Below are positions 59,714 through 64,000 of a stretch of DNA of 64,000 nt, piece by piece; position 1 is the first letter of the stretch, and every line of letters starts with the position of its first letter. The position numbers and the translations under genes are program-made. A model generated the notes under the pieces. It did not search any database. It was not told where the DNA came from and was given only the letters and a program-made list of their open reading frames with translations. Source of the stretch: VXLM01 sp034421575 (GTDB lineage: Bacteria; Chloroflexota; Dehalococcoidia; Lucifugimonadales; VXLM01); assembly GCA_034421575.1 (NCBI GenBank), contig DAOUKG010000078.1:1-64000 (forward strand), written 5' to 3'.

Positions 59714-60898
59714 GTGGAGCACCACATAATCTACAAGCGCGACGGCGTCTATGCCGCGTTCCCGCAGCTCGACCGCCTTAAGGACGGTCGACTCGCCGCG
59801 AGCTTTTCGATGTCATACAAGCGCGACCACCATGTAATCGGCGATTGGACCGTCCTCGCCTCGGACGACGGGGGCAGGACCTGGTCGCCGTCGTCCGACA
59901 TCGCGGTCCCGCACAACTGGCCTGCGCCGACGACACGCGAATACTCCGACAGGATCAACGTAGTCCTGGATGACGGGACGTATCTCTGCGCCGGCTCCAC
60001 GGGCTGGGCGGTCTGGGACGAGGACCGACGTGGTGAGGCAGAGGCGGCGGGTATGCGAGTGTCGCCCCACCCGTGGCTGGAGGGGAAGATAGCGGTCAGA
60101 GAGATGAAGCTGTTCGTCCAGTATTCCGAAGACGAGGGTCGGACATGGGACCGAAGGGAGTGGAAACTGCCCGGGTTCCAACATGCTATGGCGTTCTCGC
60201 GAGGAACGATGCTGGAAGACGGCACTATCCTCGTGCCGGTTTACGGCGTGGACACCGACGGCAACGGGCGGAGCATGGTCTGGCGCTCCGGCCTCGACGG
60301 CAAGAGGGGCTGGCGGCTCCTCCCGCTGGGCAGCCACTCGAAGGACATGAACATCAACGAGTCGGCATTCGTGGAGGTCGAGCCGAGGCGGGTCCTTGCC
60401 CTCTCCCGCAACGCAAGCGGCTATTTCACCCAGATGTGGTCGGACGACGGAGGCCGGAACTGGTCGGTACCCTTGTTGACCGACATCTGGGGGCCGCACT
60501 CTCCTCCTCATCTCCTGAAGCTCCAGGATGGACGTGTCCTGTGCACCTACGGCTACCGACGCGCGCCGATGGGCATCCGCGCTGTCCTCAGCAGCGACGG
60601 CGGCGAGACGTGGGACACGGCAAACACCGTCATCCTGCGCGAGGACGGCGGCGCCCCGACGCAGTCCATGGCTATTACCGACCCACCCGACCTCGAATCG
60701 CTCCGCCTCTCCGGAGCCGAGTTCCGCAAACGTGTGGCCGCCGCTGTGATCCGGGGGCGCTATCCGTCCGAGAACGCGCGCCCGGACCTCGGCTACGCGA
60801 TTTCAACGCAACTCGAAGACGGTACAATCCTGTCGGTCTACTACATCACCCTCGACGACGGCATCACCCACTGCGCCTGCACCCGCTGGCAGGCTTGA
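59714..60898 (+). CDS. Sialidase/neuraminidase-like protein with Asp-box repeats
   Basis: This 394-aa beta-propeller protein has four or more Asp boxes (S/T-x-D-x-G-x-x-W/F): ASDDGGRTWS (~48), YSEDEGRTWD (~136), WSDDGGRNWS (~243) and SSDGGETWD (~295). An N-terminal start YKRDGVYAAFPQLDRLKDG matches BNR/sialidase-like proteins. It may hydrolyse sialic acid or another acidic sugar, but the tri-Arg site is not obvious. No signal peptide is seen. The start is a GTG with GAGGAG 6 nt upstream. A glycine-rich membrane-type gene follows after 28 bp. Confidence 0.82.
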   Translation: MEHHIIYKRDGVYAAFPQLDRLKDGRLAASFSMSYKRDHHVIGDWTVLASDDGGRTWSPSSDIAVPHNWPAPTTREYSDRINVVLDDGTYLCAGSTGWAVWDEDRRGEAEAAGMRVSPHPWLEGKIAVREMKLFVQYSEDEGRTWDRREWKLPGFQHAMAFSRGTMLEDGTILVPVYGVDTDGNGRSMVWRSGLDGKRGWRLLPLGSHSKDMNINESAFVEVEPRRVLALSRNASGYFTQMWSDDGGRNWSVPLLTDIWGPHSPPHLLKLQDGRVLCTYGYRRAPMGIRAVLSSDGGETWDTANTVILREDGGAPTQSMAITDPPDLESLRLSGAEFRKRVAAAVIRGRYPSENARPDLGYAISTQLEDGTILSVYYITLDDGITHCACTRWQA

Positions 60899-60926
60899 GG
60901 CGAGTAGGAGAGCCCGGGAAAACAAA

Positions 60927-62111
60927 ATGAAAAAACAGGATAGGCTCAGAAAACTCAAGGACAAGGCGCGCGATGTCTCGGATGAGCTACGTGAGACGAC
61001 GGCCCGTAGGGCAGGTCGTGTGACGGACACATCGAAGAAGGTCGGCGATGCTGCCGCCTCGAAAGTCGCAGAGGGGTCAAGGACGTACACGACGAAGATC
61101 GCCGACGCGGCCGCCTCCGTCAGAGGACCCGTACAGGACGCCTCAAAGAAGGCGTCCAACGCAGGGGCGGCAGCAGCGGAACGGCTGAAGGGCGGCTCCA
61201 GGAAGGGTGTCGATACAACAACCTCTGCGGTCAACCTGCTGCTCTCTACTACCCAGGCGATGCTGGCCAACAGCCTGAACACTGAAATAAACGGCATTGT
61301 GCAGAATATGGTCAGTGGCAGCGCGACCATCTATGACAAGGCGATGGATGCCGAGTTTATAGCCACTAACATAGGCGGCAGTCAGCACCGCCTGTTCGAT
61401 GGCGGGCACACCATCATCGGAGCGTTCAGGGCAGGGCATTCGGCATCGCCCGATGACAACATCATTCAAGAAGCATTGGGGACGATTCAGGGCCTTCTTC
61501 GAGACGTGAGCACCCCGATGGGACTCCCGCTCGCGAACTGGGACTACGAGACCTACCAAAGGGTTGCCGACTCCCTCGAGTCTAACTTCCACATACCGAA
61601 GAGCTGGTTCTACGACCTCAATACCTACGACGCTGCCGACCTGCTGGGCGCCGCAATAGGCGCGGTCGCGCTGGTATTCAATTGGAATCGCGCGGACACG
61701 GAGACCTTTGCCAAGCTTGCCGGCGGCATGGGCCTATCCGCCGTATTCTCGGCGAACCCTCTACTCCTGATCCTGACCGTTGTGGCAATGGCAAGGGCCT
61801 TCCACCTGGCCCGTCAATCCGGAGAGTACACGGAATTCGTGGATGGTCAATTCAAGGGCGTCGTTGGAGCGGGAGCGACAATCGGGGCCGTCTCAGTCGT
61901 TGGAATTGCAGGAGGCCCGTGGGGATTAGCCCTCATAGTCGGTCTCGTCACAGGCATCCTCGTCAACGGGGCGATGAAGGACGTGAGCATAGTCCAAGTA
62001 AGCAAAGTCGTCGCCAATCAGGCGGTCGAGACCGCATCCGAAGCAAAGAGGTTGATGGACAACCGCTACAAGCCGGACCCCAGCTTCGGCAGCGTCACCA
62101 TTACCTTTTGA
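60927..62111 (+). CDS. Amphipathic-helix and glycine-zipper protein, unknown function
   Basis: This 394-aa protein has an N-terminal region of charged amphipathic helices (KDKARDVSDELRETTARRAG, TYTTKIADAAASVRGPVQDA, KKASNAGAAAAERLKGGSRK), apolipoprotein/LEA-like to about 95. The middle (NNIIQEALGTIQGLLRDVST, WDYETYQRVADSLESNFHIP) is soluble. The C-terminal 140 residues are hydrophobic and Gly/Ala-rich (AAIGAVALVFNWNRAD; LLILTVVAMARAFHLA; GAGATIGAVSVVGIAGGPWG; ALIVGLVTGILVNGAM), like glycine zippers that insert in membranes. I do not recognise a family. It follows the sialidase-like gene by 28 bp, so could be co-transcribed. Confidence 0.7.
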   Translation: MKKQDRLRKLKDKARDVSDELRETTARRAGRVTDTSKKVGDAAASKVAEGSRTYTTKIADAAASVRGPVQDASKKASNAGAAAAERLKGGSRKGVDTTTSAVNLLLSTTQAMLANSLNTEINGIVQNMVSGSATIYDKAMDAEFIATNIGGSQHRLFDGGHTIIGAFRAGHSASPDDNIIQEALGTIQGLLRDVSTPMGLPLANWDYETYQRVADSLESNFHIPKSWFYDLNTYDAADLLGAAIGAVALVFNWNRADTETFAKLAGGMGLSAVFSANPLLLILTVVAMARAFHLARQSGEYTEFVDGQFKGVVGAGATIGAVSVVGIAGGPWGLALIVGLVTGILVNGAMKDVSIVQVSKVVANQAVETASEAKRLMDNRYKPDPSFGSVTITF

Positions 62112-62332
62112 TCGTTTCGGCTGAGCACCGAGTTCGGGAATGTGAGTGGAGCGCTCAACCGAAATATGTCGTAGGATAGGCCCCGTAATAATAGGTAGCC
62201 CTTGGGTGCGTGTTGAGTATTAGTCCGTTCACCCTGAGCTTGTCGAAGGGTCGTTCATGGTTAGACAATCTCCCCACGAACGTATCAAGATATACACAAG
62301 ACGTCCTCAGCTAACACAAAGGAGGCCCCACC
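62112..62332. repeat. Short intergenic repeat cluster
   Basis: GTTCACCCTGAGCTTGTCGAAGGGTC (62226-62251) with TTCATGGTTAGACAATCTCC (62253-62272), a diverged version of the 23400-type module. AAAGGAGG sits 7 nt before the next gene's ATG at 62333. Confidence 0.55.
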
Positions 62333-63223
62333 ATGTTGCGCATGAGTCCACCAATTGGAGACCTGCTCCGGCTTGGAGCCGATGGAGCCGACGGCAGGGC
62401 GCTGCTCCTCAAACGGGCGGCGGTGATGGATGTCGATACGGTTTCGGTGAAGGCGTTTCCTGATTGGAGCGACGACGAAGCTCGAGAGGCCAAGTCATGG
62501 CTGGACGACAACGGTATTCGTATCGGAGAGGTCATTCCGTTCTACCAGGGACGGCATCTGGGCTTTCACGATCCGGCCCTGCATAAGCTGGCCCTCGAGA
62601 GCTACTCCTTCCAGATCCACATCGCGGCGATACTCGACGCGCAGTGCGTCGGCTTCGGATGGGGCAAGGAGATCGGCTGGGCCTCACCGGACATCTGGTC
62701 GGAGGAGACGTGGAAGCAGCGCGTCGCCGGAGTTGCGGAATTGGCCGAGGTGGCCGAGCGCGAGGGCATGGACGTCGCGGCCCACCCGCTCTACTTCACG
62801 CCGCTCAAGTCGGTCGAGCGATGCAAGGACCTGCTTGACTCCGTCGGGTCGCCCCGGCTGAAGATTCTCCTCGACCTCGTCAACATGTGCGAGCCGTACA
62901 TGTACTACCGCACGACCGATCTCGTGAACCATGCCTTCGACGTGATCGGAGAGGACATCGCGTCAGTCCACGCCAAGGACGTGAAGATCGCGGGTGGCGG
63001 CATCGGGGGAGGAGCGCAGGCTGAGAAGGGCAACCCCATCGTCCACATCGACGAGGCCGTGCCCGGCACGGGAGTCATGGACTACGAGACGATCATGAAG
63101 CGCCTCGGCGAGCTCCCGCAGGACATCACGATGCACGTCGAACACTTCGAGTACGAGGACACCATCGTCGGACAGCAGTACATCCGCTCCGTCGCCAAAC
63201 GGGTCGGCGTCGAGGTGAACTAA
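62333..63223 (+). CDS. Sugar phosphate isomerase/epimerase (AP-endonuclease 2 TIM barrel)
   Basis: This 296-aa protein has a xylose-isomerase-like barrel: ESYSFQIHIAAILDAQCVGF, GWASPDIWSEETWKQR, AEREGMDVAAHPLYFTPLKS, LKILLDLVNMCEPYMYY, and IASVHAKDVKIAGG with a late HIDEAVPGTGVMDYETI and VEHFEYE. Metal ligands would be His/Asp/Glu at the ends of strands (HPL, LDLVN, HAKD, VEHFE). It may act on a ketose, inositol or sugar acid. An AAAGGAGG gives a strong start. A small repeat element begins one base after its stop. Confidence 0.82.
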   Translation: MLRMSPPIGDLLRLGADGADGRALLLKRAAVMDVDTVSVKAFPDWSDDEAREAKSWLDDNGIRIGEVIPFYQGRHLGFHDPALHKLALESYSFQIHIAAILDAQCVGFGWGKEIGWASPDIWSEETWKQRVAGVAELAEVAEREGMDVAAHPLYFTPLKSVERCKDLLDSVGSPRLKILLDLVNMCEPYMYYRTTDLVNHAFDVIGEDIASVHAKDVKIAGGGIGGGAQAEKGNPIVHIDEAVPGTGVMDYETIMKRLGELPQDITMHVEHFEYEDTIVGQQYIRSVAKRVGVEVN

Positions 63224-63326
63224 ATACCAATTGGCTTTGAATACACCGAGAATCCGTCATTCCCGCGAAAGCGGGAATCCATCGGAACCGCTAGCGAAAT
63301 ACGGCTTCATCACACCAAATTGGTAT
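63224..63326. repeat. MITE-like element with 11-12 bp terminal inverted repeats
   Basis: Left end ATACCAATTGG (63224-63234), right end CCAAATTGGTAT (63315-63326), with TACACCGAGAATC, a REP palindrome (63255-63281) and AATACGGCTTCATCACACC inside. A second copy, missing its left end, is at 1-111. No coding capacity. Confidence 0.7.
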
Positions 63327-63361
63327 GATTCGCCGCGCGGCGGCAGTCGCAGATACTCTCC

Positions 63362-64000
63362 TCACCCTTCCAGCGCGCCTTCCAGGTACCGGCGAAAGTC
63401 CTCAGGCTCGTACATGATGTGCTGGAACTCCATCGACGGCAGGCGGTACGGATCCGTCTCCTCGGTGGCGTAGCGAGCCGCCATGGGCGGTCCGCCGTCG
63501 TCCTCGTCCTCACCGGGAACCCCGACAAGATCTGCATAGCGGATCGCCTTCCCGTCGGCCTTGTACTCCGACCCGATGATCCAGAGCCTCCCGAACCGGA
63601 AGCGTTTCTTGACCTCGGCCTCGGCAATGCTGCTCCAGCTGGTTCCCGTAAAGGCGAAGTCCTTCGGACGAAAGCCGAGATTCCGCTCGATGAACTCGAT
63701 GCAGCGGTCCAGCTCCGTCCTCATGCGATCACCCTCCGGGTCCTCAAGGCTCAAATCGGACAGGTTCGGGTGGCTGACCGTGTGCGCCCCTATGGACCAC
63801 CCAAGCTCGCGCAACTCACCCACCTCGTCCCAGCTCATGTGCTCGTCAGGCTCGTAGGGCCACGGCAGGTCGCGGTCGTAGTCGGGATCGTAGGGCTTGG
63901 TGTACATGAAGAGATTTCCTACGAATCCGTACTTGGCCAGGGTGTCGTGCGTCTCGTAGCGCATGTTCTTGATCGGGTGGTCGAAGTCGATCAGCACTGG
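63362..64000 (-). CDS. Polysaccharide deacetylase (NodB) family protein, partial at its N-terminus
   Basis: The visible 212 residues run from the right edge. They have the NodB pattern: LIDFDHPIKN at the start (where the catalytic Asp pair would be), then GWSIGAHTVSHPNLSDLS, the HxxxH metal motif of the family, and GFRPKDFAFTGTSW. The frame continues to the window end, so the true start is outside. Family members deacetylate chitin, peptidoglycan or other N-acetylated polysaccharides; the gene is convergent with the sugar isomerase. Confidence 0.85.
   Translation of the reverse strand, partial: PVLIDFDHPIKNMRYETHDTLAKYGFVGNLFMYTKPYDPDYDRDLPWPYEPDEHMSWDEVGELRELGWSIGAHTVSHPNLSDLSLEDPEGDRMRTELDRCIEFIERNLGFRPKDFAFTGTSWSSIAEAEVKKRFRFGRLWIIGSEYKADGKAIRYADLVGVPGEDEDDGGPPMAARYATEETDPYRLPSMEFQHIMYEPEDFRRYLEGALEG

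Overview
The window is a stretch of bacterial chromosome of roughly 60% G+C by eye. It carries dnaA, a branched-chain amino-acid operon and many catabolic genes, separated by intergenic DNA full of short palindromic repeats. Several features suggest a Chloroflexota lineage close to the Dehalococcoidia/SAR202 group: paired giant FtsX-type permeases, a T-box on the ilv operon, abundant enzymes of organic-matter catabolism, a plant-type LRR lipoprotein, and dense repeats of the kind 'CCTGAGCCTGTCGAAGG' and 'GTCATTCCCGCGAAAGCGGG'. This placement is an inference from gene content; no rRNA or other phylogenetic marker except dnaA is present. No rRNA, tRNA, CRISPR array, insertion-sequence transposase or prophage was seen.

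Layout. 0-7.1 kb: a small membrane protein, a dimethylglycine-dehydrogenase-like flavoprotein, two tandemly duplicated RidA-family genes and a penicillin-acylase-type Ntn hydrolase. 7.1-12 kb: two single-pass surface proteins with DUF11-like domains, dnaA with a perfect DnaA box in its upstream region, and a multi-pass membrane protein. 12-15.1 kb: an HpcH/HpaI aldolase, a class II aldolase and a Gfo/Idh/MocA oxidoreductase. 15.1-16.2 kb has no gene and is repeat-rich. 16.2-18.6 kb: an LRR lipoprotein. 18.9-23.2 kb, plus strand: an ABC exporter, a HigBA-type toxin-antitoxin pair, a VOC protein, a GrpB-family protein and a pentapeptide-repeat protein. 23.5-27.8 kb, minus strand: a HAD phosphatase, hflC/hflK and a gluzincin metalloprotease-like protein with a repeat inside its reading frame. 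28.2-33 kb: a zinc alcohol dehydrogenase, an FAH-family hydrolase, a membrane-anchored methyltransferase and a fumarate-reductase-type flavoprotein. 33-42.2 kb: a four-gene ABC operon on the minus strand (two very large FtsX permeases, then two ATPases, one with an AbrB-like tail). 42.4-44.1 kb: an unrecognised 463-aa protein divergent from a 60-aa membrane protein.

44.2-51.1 kb is the leucine/valine/isoleucine operon: T-box leader (apparent Leu CUC specifier) - ilvB - ilvN - ilvC - DUF2283 - GNAT (apparent frameshift at the start) - DUF952 - leuA. This leuA carries an unusual extra N-terminal domain. 51.2-55.4 kb: a VOC protein, a PIG-L deacetylase, a ten-unit array of ~40-bp repeats, an MFS transporter and a luciferase-like oxidoreductase. 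55.7-59 kb: a hypothetical protein, etfA/etfB and a second HpcH/HpaI aldolase. 59.3-64 kb: a decayed phosphotriesterase-family gene, an Asp-box sialidase-like protein, an amphipathic/glycine-rich membrane protein, a sugar-phosphate-isomerase-like TIM barrel and a NodB-type polysaccharide deacetylase cut by the right edge.

The catabolic genes fit a heterotroph degrading carbohydrate-like, aromatic or methylated-amine compounds, with ETF taking electrons from flavoprotein dehydrogenases. The strongest non-routine signals are the LeuA fusion, the T-box leader with an intergenic repeat inside it, the ABC ATPase-AbrB fusion, and repeats that enter or border reading frames.
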